A stretch of 27,585 bases of DNA from Daldinia sp. FL1419 (Eukaryota; Ascomycota; Sordariomycetes; Xylariales; Hypoxylaceae), in assembly GCA_025201765.1 (NCBI GenBank), contig MU623611.1, positions 1 to 27,585 of the forward strand, written 5' to 3'. The notes beneath the pieces were generated by a model. That model did not search any database. It worked only from the letters and a program-made list of their open reading frames with translations, and was not told where the DNA came from. Within the stretch, counting starts at the first letter, position 1, and every line of letters begins with the position of its first letter. This document shows, one piece after another, positions 1 through 9,620 of the stretch. The position numbers and the translations under genes are program-made.

Positions 1-299
1 TTTAATAAAATAAATATAATTATAATATTAATTAATAAATTAATAAAAATAATTAAATTTAAAATTAATAATTTAATAAAGGAAATAAAGGTAAAGATTA
101 AAAAGATAATAAATATATAGAAGATGTATATTAATACCATAATATTTACAAAATGAAAATAATAATAAAATAATATTTCCAAATTAAATAAAATAAAGGA
201 ATTAATTAAAAAAATAATAAATAAAGAATTAAAATTAATAGATAATATTAGGAAATTGTAGGAATGATTTTGGACTGCAGTTACTAAAAGAATTATTAA

Positions 300-1060
300 A
301 TTTTAAACCTTTATTATCATAATACTAACCTATTTTTAATATAAAATTACAATTAAAATAACAGCAAAATCACAGGAAATATTAAAAAAAAACCTTAGAA
401 AAATTATATAAATTATTAATAATATAATTAATAAAAACAAAATTATAATTATGTATTAACTTTATAATAATAATATTACAATAATATTTTAATTTAAAAC
501 TAAATAATATAAAAAAAATTAAAATTAAATTAAAAAGGTATTTAATTAAAAAATAATTAAAATGAACAAGGTTTTTATAATAATAATTAAAAACCTAAAA
601 ATAATTAATTTAAAAAATGCCTATATTAATTTATAAGGTTTAATAAAAACCTTTTTAAAAAAAATAAAATTAAAATCTTTAAAATTAATCTTATATTTAA
701 AAAAAATTTAAAAGCCAAATTTATAACCTTAATTATAAAAATTAATAGGTTAAATATAACTTATTAATTTTATATTAATAAGTTATTATAGAAAATTAAA
801 TTTTACCTTTATAAACCATTTATAAAAAATATTAAAATAATATAATATTTTAAATATTATTATTTTAAATATATTATAAAATATTATAAAGAATGGTTTA
901 GGTATAATAAATATATAAACTTAATTTATAAAAAGGATAATTTAATATATAAAGTATTGAAGAAATATTAGAATTATAATAGGGTATATAAAACATAAAA
1001 TTTAAAATACTTAAAAATAATTAAATAAAAAAATGTAATAAAAGAAGTATATATATATAT
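300..1060 (+). pseudogene. LINE-A ORF1 (gag-like, CCHC zinc knuckle) relic
   Basis: In Tad1/I-type LINEs, ORF1 encodes a nucleic-acid-binding gag-like protein that coats element RNA. In the frame starting at 846 the codons at 846, 855, 870 and 885 all read TAT (Tyr), with the exact CX2CX4HX4C spacing of a zinc knuckle. This is what TGY (Cys) and CAY (His) become when TpG and CpA turn into TpA. A second CX2C-like pair follows at 903 and 912, with another TAT at 927 where a His would be expected. LINE-B carries the same pattern at 24066-24107. No start codon can be fixed and stops are frequent, so the boundaries given are approximate. The knuckle reading is an inference from spacing, since all ligands are altered. 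Confidence 0.55.
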
Positions 1061-1199
1061 AAATTAAAATAATTTAAAAAAAGGAATAATATAAATTATA
1101 TTTTTAATATATATAATATTATATATAATAAATTTATATAAATTATTTTAAAAAAAATAAAAAATTGTATTTTTAATAAAAAAAAATATAAAGTTTTTA

Positions 1200-2584
1200 A
1201 AATAAAAATATTTTAAATTTTTTTGAAATAATTATTATAATAAATAATATTTCTAAATTAGAAATAAAAATGAAAAATAAATTTTATATAAAAGTTTATT
1301 TAAAAATAAAATTTAATAATAATATTTTTTTAATTTGAAATTTCTTTTATTAGGAAAATCCTATTATAATAATAGTTTCTAATTAAGATTACTTTAAAGA
1401 AAGTAATAAATCTTCTAAGAATATTATATGAATTATATATAAGATTATATAATTATTATAATATATTAGAATATAAAAAAAGGTTATTAAATTATATTTT
1501 AAATTTTTAAAAATAAAGGGATATTGGATATTATAATTATTTAAGAATTTTATTTTAATAATAAAAATTTGGATTATTTTTGGTTTAGTAATTATAAATT
1601 AGTATAGTATGGTATAAATTAAGTTATAATTTATATATATAAAAAAGTTAATTTAAAAAATTGGAAAAAAAAATAAGTTATAATTAAATTATAATATTAA
1701 TTTAAATAAAATTTAATATTTTTATTATATAATTAATATATATAAAATTAAATTTTAATTATAAATATTTATTATTATTAAAATTAATATTAAAGAATTT
1801 TTATAGTATAAATATAATAATAAGAAATTTTAATATATATTATTCCTTATGGGATAAAGAGGAAAGGATGTTCTAATATGTTTCTAAGGTTTTTAAATTA
1901 ATAATCTGTTAAAATTTTAAATTTATTATGGAAATAAATATAATAATTAAGTAAATATAAAGTTATAAAGATTTAATATTAAATCTGGTATATATAAACA
2001 AAAGATTTAGATATTTAAGATTAAAGTTTTTTAATTAAGAAGGATTTAATTATATTATTTAATATCTTAATATTATTATATTATATCTGAATCTGGTTTA
2101 AAACTAACCTAAATTAAAAGGTTAAGTATAAAAGTATTTGGATAAGGAGTTTATAAAAATGAAAATATAAAATATAAATATATTAAAAAAAATAAATAAT
2201 TTTAAAAAATTTAATAAATATATAGATTATTTTATTAAAAAATTGAAAAAGATTATTTCAATTATGGTTTTATATTATGCTTAATTTATAATATAATTAA
2301 TATTATAATAGAATAATAAAATTAAAATATTTTATAAAAAAATAAAAGAAATATATAAATAATAAATAAATTAAAAAATATAAAAATATTAAGAAATTTT
2401 TAATAAGATTTAAATAATATTAAAGAAAATTATAAGTGAAATTAAAAGAAATAGTTGGAAATTGATTTTAATAAAAATTTTAAAAAATAATAAAATTTTA
2501 TAAAAAATAGAAAAGTAGGTTAAATTATATACTTAATAACTTATTAAAAAAAACCTTTTAACATTATATTATTAATTTAATAAA
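1200..2584 (+). pseudogene. LINE-A ORF2 N-terminal part: AP-like endonuclease relic
   Basis: ORF2 of these LINEs begins with an AP-type endonuclease that nicks the target DNA. In the frame containing 1826 the sequence reads N-F-N-I-Y-Y-S-L-W. I match this to the family's G-D-F-N-x-H-H-x-x-W block, with the D read as N and the H residues as Y. Farther along the same frame, about 1970-2000, I-L-N-L-V-Y resembles the S-x-I-D-L-V-x block, again with D read as N. Both changes fit G-to-A or C-to-T. Stops interrupt the frame about every 10-20 codons. Upstream, at 1200-1700, the reading is conserved with LINE-B but I cannot assign a domain. The reading frame is cut at 2598 by the inserted minus-strand LINE copy and resumes after 4321. 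Confidence 0.6.
1732..1736. other. Empty insertion site (ATTAA) of the small LTR element seen in LINE-B
   Basis: LINE-A runs through this point without interruption, while the equivalent point in LINE-B holds a 1603-bp LTR element flanked by ATTAA on both sides (24930-24934 and 26538-26542). The flanks TTTTTATTAT on the left and TATATATAAAATTA on the right match LINE-B. This is therefore the unoccupied paralogous site, and it fixes the ends of that insertion to the base. Confidence 0.85.
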
Positions 2585-2597
2585 GAATTATAAATTA
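2585..2597. repeat. Target-site duplication (13 bp), left copy
   Basis: GAATTATAAATTA occurs here and again at 4309-4321, exactly bracketing the minus-strand LINE fragment. A variable-length duplication of this size is typical of target-primed reverse transcription. Removing one copy plus the insert restores alignment with LINE-B near 27361-27385. Confidence 0.85.
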
Positions 2598-4308
2598 TTA
2601 TTATTATTATTATTTAGTACTACCCCAATTTACCTAGAATATATTACAGGTATCTGATCTATCTTTTAGTATTTGTTCCAGGTAAGAACCATGTTCCAGA
2701 AAAAACTTACCCACTACCTATCTAAACAAATTATATTATTATAATTTTAATTTCATTTTATATTTTTATTAAAATTTATTTTTTAATAAAAATAATTAGA
2801 TTTTAATATAAAAAAAAATATTTTATATATTATAATATTAATTATGTAAAGTGGTGTAGCAATGGTTTAAGTGTGGGGCAATAATAAGATTTAAAATAAT
2901 TTTATTATTTTTTTTAATAAATAATAAAAATATTATTACATTATAAAAAAATTATTTTAAAAAAATATTAAAATATATATAATTTATATAAAATATAAAT
3001 ATATATAAATAATTTTATATCTCTATAAAAAACTATTATATATTCTTATTTTTATAACCTTTTTTTTAATATTACAATATTATATTTATTTTTTAAAATA
3101 ATTTAAAATAATATTATTAATCCATAATCTTTCTTAATTAATTTCAATCTTTTTTATATATTTTATTTACACTTTATAATATTACAATATAATATTATTA
3201 TACCTATTATATTCATAATCTAATATTACCTCAAAAAACCTATTTTATTTTTATATATATACTATATTAAATAAAAGAAAATTTATATATCTATAAATAT
3301 TCTATTATTTTTCTAATATTATCCCATTACTAATTTTCTTTAAATATTTTAATCCTTTTATTAGAAATTATTATAATATCTTAAATTTAATATAATATTT
3401 CAATATTATATTATATTAAAATTATAATCTTAATATAATTATATATTATAAAAATAATTTATTTGCCAAAGATGGAAAATTATACAAAAAACGTGATTAT
3501 GCCTTTCTAATACAATTCTAAAAATTAATTATTAAAATTTTATTATAATTTCTCTAAAATTTTTAAACCTTCAAAAAATTTATTAAAAGATCATCAATAA
3601 TATTTAATAATTATTCTTATTATATTTAATCTTTTATTTATTAAATCTATAATTTTTATACATTTTAATAATTTTAAAAAAACTATTTATTTTAATATTA
3701 TTAATATTATAATTATTTTACAATATAACCCTATTCTATATTTATTCTACTAATATTTATTAATTATAATATACAATTTATAAAGGAATTAATTTTAAAA
3801 AAAATATATATATATATTATTTTATCCCTAACAATCCATATTATTCCCATATATTATTATTACAATAATCTTTTACTTAAGAAATTTAATTAATATTAAA
3901 TATTTTGCCATTCCCCAATAACAATCTACTATAGATCTTCAACAATTTCCCAATATACTTTAACTTAAACCCTAATAAATATAACCTTTTTTTCAAAAAT
4001 ATATTTACCTTTATTTAAAATTCTTTAATATATATAATTAAAGAAAATAAAGAAGAGAACAAAGAGGCAGATACAGAAGAAGGCAATTTTAATAAATATG
4101 GTTCAGAATAGGCACAAAACAATCCTAGATAGATATAGTCTTTTTAAAGGACTTTATTAATATATTATTATTTACATCTTTCTATTTAATTATAAGTTTT
4201 TTTTACTTAATTCAAAATTTCTAGAAATATTTGCATTAAGCAAGTTATAATGTTATTCTATATATAAGTAGTTGAACCTATCTGAAGAACCAATGGGCCA
4301 TTAGCAGG
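2598..4308 (-). mobile_element. 5'-truncated LINE copy (fragment a), inserted in LINE-A in reverse orientation
   Basis: Reading the minus strand, this 1.7-kb segment matches the 3' part of LINE-A from about 7340 to the tail. It ends with a run of TTA on the plus strand (2598-2616), which is the (TAA)n tail. The tail lies on the 2598 side and the truncated 5' end on the 4308 side, as expected for a minus-strand LINE insertion. It keeps a roughly 220-bp stretch of the 3' region that LINE-A itself lacks, so LINE-A is not its direct parent. On the plus strand, 2990-4020 retains C but almost no G. The two ends (2620-2735 and 4050-4308) keep near-normal base composition while the middle is heavily mutated. 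No coding frame of note. Confidence 0.85.
2618..2735 (-). repeat. Conserved LINE 3'-terminal segment, copy 1 of 4
   Basis: This roughly 115-bp segment is the terminal part of the LINE family just before its A/T-simple tail. It includes the signal G-G-G-G-T-A-G-T (reverse strand) right next to the tail. Equivalent segments lie at 6440-6560, 8685-8792 and 22405-22522. All four keep far more G and C than the rest of the element and align without large gaps. In LINEs the 3' end is where the element's RT recognises its RNA. Whether this explains the conservation is uncertain, because each segment also lies at a copy boundary where RIP appears weaker. Confidence 0.75.
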
Positions 4309-4321
4309 GAATTATAAATTA
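4309..4321. repeat. Target-site duplication (13 bp), right copy
   Basis: Second copy of the 13-bp duplication described at 2585-2597. LINE-A sequence resumes directly after it and aligns with LINE-B from about 27375 to the window end. Confidence 0.85.
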
Positions 4322-5589
4322 TAAATAAAGAAAAAAAAAATATGGTATTAAAAGAAAATTTTTTTTTAAATTTTATAATTAATTTGTTTAATATCTTTAA
4401 TCCTGCCACATAATTGGAAAGATTTTGGAAAAATGAATTTAATATATTTAAAAAAATAAAATTAAAAAAAATAAAAATAATTTTAAAAATAATTAAATTA
4501 TAGAAAATTACTAATAAGGATTTGTTATTAATAAGGTTCTTTAAGATATATAAAAAATAATTATTTAAAATATTTATTATAATTATAATATAAAATTTTA
4601 TATTTAAATATTATTTAAAAATACTTTATAAAATTATAATAATAATATTATTAAAACCTAAAAAATTTAAAAAAGAAAAAAGCTTTTTAAATATTTATAA
4701 ATTAATATTCTTTTTAAAAATTATAAATAAAATAATTAAGAAAATAATGGTAAATTATATTATAAAAATAGTAAAATAATATTAATTATTTTTAAAGGAT
4801 TAAATGAAAAATGAATTAATTAAATTTATAAAAATAACTATTAAAATAATAATAAAAACTATATATGTTATATAATGTGTTAATGTTATAATATTATTTT
4901 TATAATTAAATATTTTAAGTGTTTTTAATAATATTATATTATAAAAACTTATGTATATATTATATTAAAAAAGTATTTAATATGGGTAATAAATTGGATT
5001 AATGATTTTATGGAAAAATAAGAGGTATAATTAATTTTTAATAATAAAAAAGGTAAAGTCTATTCTTTTATTATAAATATTTTATAAGGTTTTTTATTAT
5101 TATTTATTTTATTTATTATTTATATAATTATTTTATATGAAGAATTAGATTAAGAGGGTATTTTAATTATTAATTTTATAAATAATATAAATATATTAAT
5201 AATAAGATATTTTATAGTTAAAAATTATATTAAATTAGAATAAATGTATAGAATATGTTTGGATTAGGTATAAAAATATAATATAATTTTTATAATATAA
5301 AAGAATAAATTTATATATTTTATAAAAGTTTATTAAATATTAATTATAAAAATTAAATTAAATAATATAATTATTAAATTTAAAGAAAATATTAAGTTCT
5401 TTAAAATATAATTAAATAAGAAATTTAAGTAAAATAAATATTTAAAAATAATTAAAATAAAAATGGAAAAATAATGGTATATCTTTTTTAAATTAATAAT
5501 ATTAATATAAAGTTATAATATAGTTTAAATAAAAGAAATTTATATAAAAATAATATAAAATATAATAATATATAAAATAATAATATAAT
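4322..5589 (+). pseudogene. LINE-A ORF2 middle part: reverse transcriptase relic
   Basis: The frame containing 5154 holds the RT core. The block N-I-L-*-G-F-L-L-L-F-I-L-F near 5075-5115 has the layout of the family's G-I-P-Q-G-S-P-L-S-P-I-L-F block, with CAA read as a stop. The catalytic block follows: the codons at 5181-5186 read N-N inside I-I-N-F-I-N-N-I-N-I, where active LINEs have F-x-D-D. Upstream, about 4980-5020, W-V-I-N-W-I-N-D-F fits the segment before the active site. Loss of both aspartates by G-to-A kills the enzyme even without the stops. Positions 4322-4540 are shared with LINE-B; the rest of LINE-B lies outside the window. The frame is cut at 5601 by the second nested LINE copy. 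Confidence 0.78.
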
Positions 5590-5600
5590 ATATTTTAAAT
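5590..5600. repeat. Target-site duplication (11 bp), left copy
   Basis: ATATTTTAAAT occurs here and at 6581-6591 around the plus-strand truncated LINE copy. The sequence is A/T-only, so part of the match could be chance, but the position on both sides exactly fits the insertion ends. Confidence 0.7.
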
Positions 5601-6580
5601 AAGTTTCTTAAGGGCCTAAAAACCCTGGAAAAGCTGCAGTAAAGCCTTAACAATTGATTCCCAGAACTGTACCAGAAAGGCGTAGCTATGTTCTTTATGT
5701 GGTTCCCTGTTTTCGATAAGTAAGTTATCTTTATAACATGTAGTTACATTAAGATTGTATTTTTAATATAATATAATATTAAAATATTGTATTAGGTCTA
5801 AGATATTGTGATAGTTTTTAATAAAGGGATTAAAATATTTAAAGAAGGTTAATAATAAAATAATATTGGAAAGATAATGGAGTATTTATAAATATATAAG
5901 TTTTTTTTTATTTAATATAATATATATATAAAAATAAAATAGGTTTTTTAAAGTAATATTAAATTATAAACATAATAGATATAATAATATTATATTATAA
6001 TATCGCAAAATATAAATAAAATATATAAAGAAGATTAAAATTAATTAAGAAAGGTTATAAATTAATAGTACTATTTTAAATTATTTTGGAAAATAAATAT
6101 AATATTGTAATATTAAAAAAAAATTGTAAAAATAAAAATATATAATAATTTTTCACAAAGATATAAAATTATTTACACATATTTATACCCTACATAAATT
6201 ATATACATCTTAACCCTCCCCTAAAACAACCTCTTTACAATACAACAACGTTTTTATTATCTATTAAAAAAAACAATAAAACTATTTTAGATTTTATTAT
6301 CGCCCTACACCCAAACCACCGCCACATTATTTCACATAATTAACATTATAATATATAAAATATTTTTCCATATTAAAATCTAATTATTTTTATTAAAAGG
6401 TAAATTTTAATAAAAATATAAAATAAAATCAAAATTATAATAATATAGTTTATTTGAATAGGCAGCAAGTAGGTTTTCTTTAGAACACAGTTTTTACCTG
6501 GAATAAATACTAAGAGATGGACTGAATACCTATAATATATTCTAAGTAAATCGGGGTAGTAATAAATAATAATAATAATA
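5601..6580 (+). mobile_element. 5'-truncated LINE copy (fragment b), inserted in LINE-A
   Basis: This 980-bp segment matches LINE-A from about 8050 to its tail, and it ends in the tail AATAAATAATAATAATAATA (6561-6580). It contains a stretch of about 218 bp (about 6011-6229) that LINE-A lacks and that fragments a and d share at least in part. Its first 120 bp (5601-5725) look unmutated, with runs such as GGGCCT and GCTGCAG, while the same sequence inside LINE-A (8045-8170) is almost pure A/T. Inside the fragment mutation switches strand: 5740-6120 has G but hardly any C, 6150-6400 has C but hardly any G, and after 6420 G returns. It is noncoding 3' region, with no gene. Confidence 0.85.
6440..6560 (+). 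repeat. Conserved LINE 3'-terminal segment, copy 2 of 4
   Basis: Plus-strand equivalent of 2618-2735, ending in GGGGTAGT just before the simple-repeat tail of fragment b. Confidence 0.75.
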
Positions 6581-6591
6581 ATATTTTAAAT
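6581..6591. repeat. Target-site duplication (11 bp), right copy
   Basis: Right copy of ATATTTTAAAT (see 5590-5600). LINE-A sequence resumes after it. Confidence 0.7.
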
Positions 6592-8813
6592 TAAAATTAT
6601 AAGGTAAAAGGTATTATTAAAAAATTAGATATTATTTAATTAATTTGTTTATAAGAAGTTGGTGGTATATATAAGGTAATAGAAATATTATAATTAACAA
6701 TAGAATTAAATTGCCTTTTAATATATTTTTATTTAAATATAATAATAGTAATAGTTAAGTTTTATATGAATAATAAAGGCTTTAATTTTAAGATTTAGGA
6801 AGTAAGGTAGAAAATTTAAAAATAAATAGAATTTTAAAGGCTTAGGAGATAGTAGGGTTTTTTTATTATTATTTAAATATTAAATATATATATTATAAAA
6901 ATTAAGGTTAATTAAAATATTATATAAAAAAAATATTAATATTTTGAAAAAGTTTTTTTAAATTATTGGATAAAAAGATGGAAATAATATAAGAAGGATA
7001 TTATTATGTTAATAATTTAATTATTATTTTTTAATATAAAGATTAAAAATTAATATTTTAATTTGTAAAAATATGAAATATTAGTGTTATTATAGATATA
7101 TATTAAAAAAATAGGATTAAAGGTTTTTTTGTTTAATAAAAAGGTTTTTAGAATAAATATTTTTAAGTATAAATATAATAAAAAGGAAATAATATGGTAT
7201 ATAATTCTTAAATATCTTAAATATGTTTTAATATGGGTTTATTTTAGATGAAATTTAATCCTAAAAATTTTCTTAATTAATATAGATTATAAAAAAGTAT
7301 TATTTAATTTTAATAAAATTCTATTAATGATTTATTAATTTTTTAAATAAATTTAATTATTTATATATAAAATAGTATTATGATTTACTTAATATGAATA
7401 TTTTTAGAAATTTTATATTAAATAAGAAAGATTTATAATTAAATGGAAGAATATAAGTAATAATATATTAATAGGGTTTTTTAAGAAGATTATATTTACC
7501 TAAAATTATTTTATACTTATTCCAAACTGTATTTATTGGAATTGTCTTCTTTTATATCTGCTTTTTTATCCTTTTTTTAATTTTTTTAATTATATATATT
7601 AAAAAATTTTAAATAAAAGTAAGTACATTTTTAAATAGAAGGTTATATTTATTAAAATTTAAATTTGGGTATATTAGAAAATTATTAAAAATTTATAATA
7701 AATTATTATTGGAAAATAATAAAATATTTAATATTAATTAAATTTTTTAAGTAAAAAATTGTTATAATAATAATATATAAGGATAATATAAATTGTTAAA
7801 GATAAAATAATATATATATATTTCTTTTTAGAATTAATTTTTTTATAAATCTTATATTATAATTAATAATTATTAATAAAATAGATATAGAATGGGGTTA
7901 TATTGTAAAATAATTATAATATTAGTAATATTAAAATAAATAATTTTTCTGGAATTATTGGAATATATAAGAGTTATGGATTTAGTAAATAAAAGATTAA
8001 ATATAATAAAAATAATTGTTTAATATTATAGATAATTTTTTAATAAATTTTTTAAAAATTTGAAAATTTTGCAAAAATTGTAATAAAGTTTTAATAATTA
8101 ATTTTTAAAATTGCGTTAGAAAGATATAATTACATTCTTTATATAATTTTTTATCTTTAATGAGTAAATTATTTTTATAATATGTAATTATATTGGGATT
8201 GTAATTTTAATATAATATAATATTAAAATATTATATTAAATTTAAAATATTATAATAGTTTTTAATGAGGGGATTAAAATATTTAAGGAGGGTTAATAAT
8301 AGGATAAAATTAAAGAAATAATAGAATATTTATAGATATGTAAACTTTTTTTTTGTTTAATATAGTATATATATGAAAGTAAAGTGGGTTTTTTAAGGTA
8401 ATATTGGATTATAAATGTAATAAGTATGGTAGTATTATATTATAATATTATAGAATATAGGTTTTTTATAATATAATAATATTTTTGTTGTTTATGAAGA
8501 AAATAATAAAATTATTTTGGATTTTATTATTGCCTTATATCTAAGTTATTATTATACCATTTTATAAAATTTAGGTATTATAATATATAAAATATTTTTT
8601 TATATTAAGGTTTAATTATTTTTATTGGAGGGTAAGTTTTAATAAGAATATAGGATAAAATCAAAATTATAATAATATAATTTATTTGGATAGGTGGCAG
8701 GTAGGTTTTCTCTAAAACATAGTTTTTACCTGGAATAAATATTAAAAGATAAATCAGATACCTGTAATATATTCTAGGTAAATTGGGGTAGTAATAAATA
8801 AATAAATAAAATA
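6592..8813 (+). mobile_element. LINE-A 3' part: ORF2 C-terminal remnant, 3' region and AATA tail
   Basis: This continues LINE-A after the nested copy. The first 650 bp or so should contain the C-terminal end of ORF2, but mutation leaves no motif I can name. From about 7235 onward it aligns with fragment d (21440-22540), from about 7340 with fragment a and from about 8050 with fragment b, which marks the element's 3' region. Relative to fragments a and b about 218 bp are missing near 8460, so this full-length copy has its own deletion. The plus strand is nearly free of C from 6600 to 8680, a C-to-T tract. The end is GGGGTAGTAATAAATAAATAAATAAA at about 8787-8812, a LINE-type tail. Confidence 0.75.
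8685..8792 (+). repeat. Conserved LINE 3'-terminal segment, copy 3 of 4
   Basis: Third copy of the terminal segment (see 2618-2735). G and C return here after a C-depleted 2-kb tract. Confidence 0.75.
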
Positions 8814-9003
8814 AAATTAATAAATAAATTTTAATATTTTTATTTTATTAATTATATATCTTTTATAAATATTTATTTTATTTAAAGTATATAATATAAA
8901 ATATTATTTTTTATGATATATAATATTTATCTCTATTATAAATAATAAAATTATTTTTATGTTTTTAATTAAATTTCTTTTTTAATTATTTTTATAATTG
9001 AGT
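8814..9003. other. A/T-only flank without recognisable content
   Basis: Sequence between the LINE-A tail and the satellite array. I see no gene, no shared repeat and no clear target-site duplication for LINE-A, whose 5' flank is outside the window. Confidence 0.4.
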
Positions 9004-9030
9004 CACCTTAATTATACAAGTTTTTTTTAA

Positions 9031-9042
9031 GGGGGGGGGGGG
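9031..9042. repeat. Poly-G run of 12
   Basis: Twelve consecutive G in a region that is otherwise G-poor. The right-arm counterpart (about 19192-19204 in reverse) has only a short run of C (CCCC), so the run expanded here or is a sequencing/assembly error. Confidence 0.6.
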
Positions 9043-9552
9043 TTATAAAGGGTTATAATGTAATTATGTAATTAAAGCTGTAAAGCCTTATTAGCCTTTA
9101 TAAAACTAACCTTTTTAAAGTTTCTTTAAGTTTTTTAATATGTAAATAAATCTTCAAAAATTGTTTTCTTATTTGATCAATTTAAATTCTTAAATATAAA
9201 ATTATTAGTTTTTTATAATAATAAGTTGTAATAATAGGGCTAAGACAGAATCCGCCAATTTAACCTTTTTATAAATTTTTTCATATATAAATAAGCTTTT
9301 AGGGATTAACTTCCTATCTGATTAGCTTAAGTTCTTAAATATAGAATCATTAATTTTCCATAGAGCTTTATATGATAGAAATGTAGGGTTAAGGTATATC
9401 TTACAGGAATTCTTATTTAATTAAAGTTTATATTTAATATAACTAAACTTTCAAAAATTATTTTCTTATTTGATTAATTTAAATTCTCAAATATAGAATC
9501 GTTAATTTTCAATAGAGATTTGTACAATAAAATTACAGGGCATGTCTTGCAA

Positions 9553-9620
9553 GAGCTCCTATTCAATTAGAGCTCTTGTTCAATTAGAGCTCTTATTCAA
9601 TTAAAGCTTATATTTAATAT
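9553..9620 (+). repeat. 17-bp minisatellite inside the left arm
   Basis: Three near-perfect 17-bp units (GAGCTCCTATTCAATTA at 9553, then 9570 and 9587), plus a diverged fourth at 9604. The other array units hold only one or two of these, so this is a local expansion within one satellite unit. Confidence 0.8.

Larger units (their letters stand above)
1..8813 (+). mobile_element. LINE-A: RIP-mutated Tad1/I-like non-LTR retrotransposon, 5' end outside window, two nested insertions
   Basis: This is the host element of the left third of the window. In order it shows a CCHC-knuckle ORF1 relic (about 846-960), an AP-type endonuclease relic (about 1826-2000), a reverse transcriptase relic (about 4980-5240) and a long 3' region ending in a tail of AATA repeats (8793-8813). 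It is interrupted by two truncated copies of its own family (2598-4308 and 5601-6580). Without those copies and their duplicated target sites about 6.1 kb of element remains, normal for this LINE class. Positions 1-2584 and 4322-4540 align with LINE-B (23227-27585) with mostly transition differences. Every frame is broken by many stops, so the element is dead. The 5' end lies before the window. Clade assignment rests on domain order and motif appearance, not on a database search. Confidence 0.82.

Noticed and set aside
2598..6580. A DNA transposon with terminal inverted repeats, since the 2618-2735 segment reappears inverted at 6440-6560
   Set aside because: The same terminal segment occurs in plus orientation also at 8685-8792 and 22405-22522. 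Each copy ends in a simple A/T tail, and the insert ends are set by separate target-site duplications. These are LINE 3' ends in two orientations.
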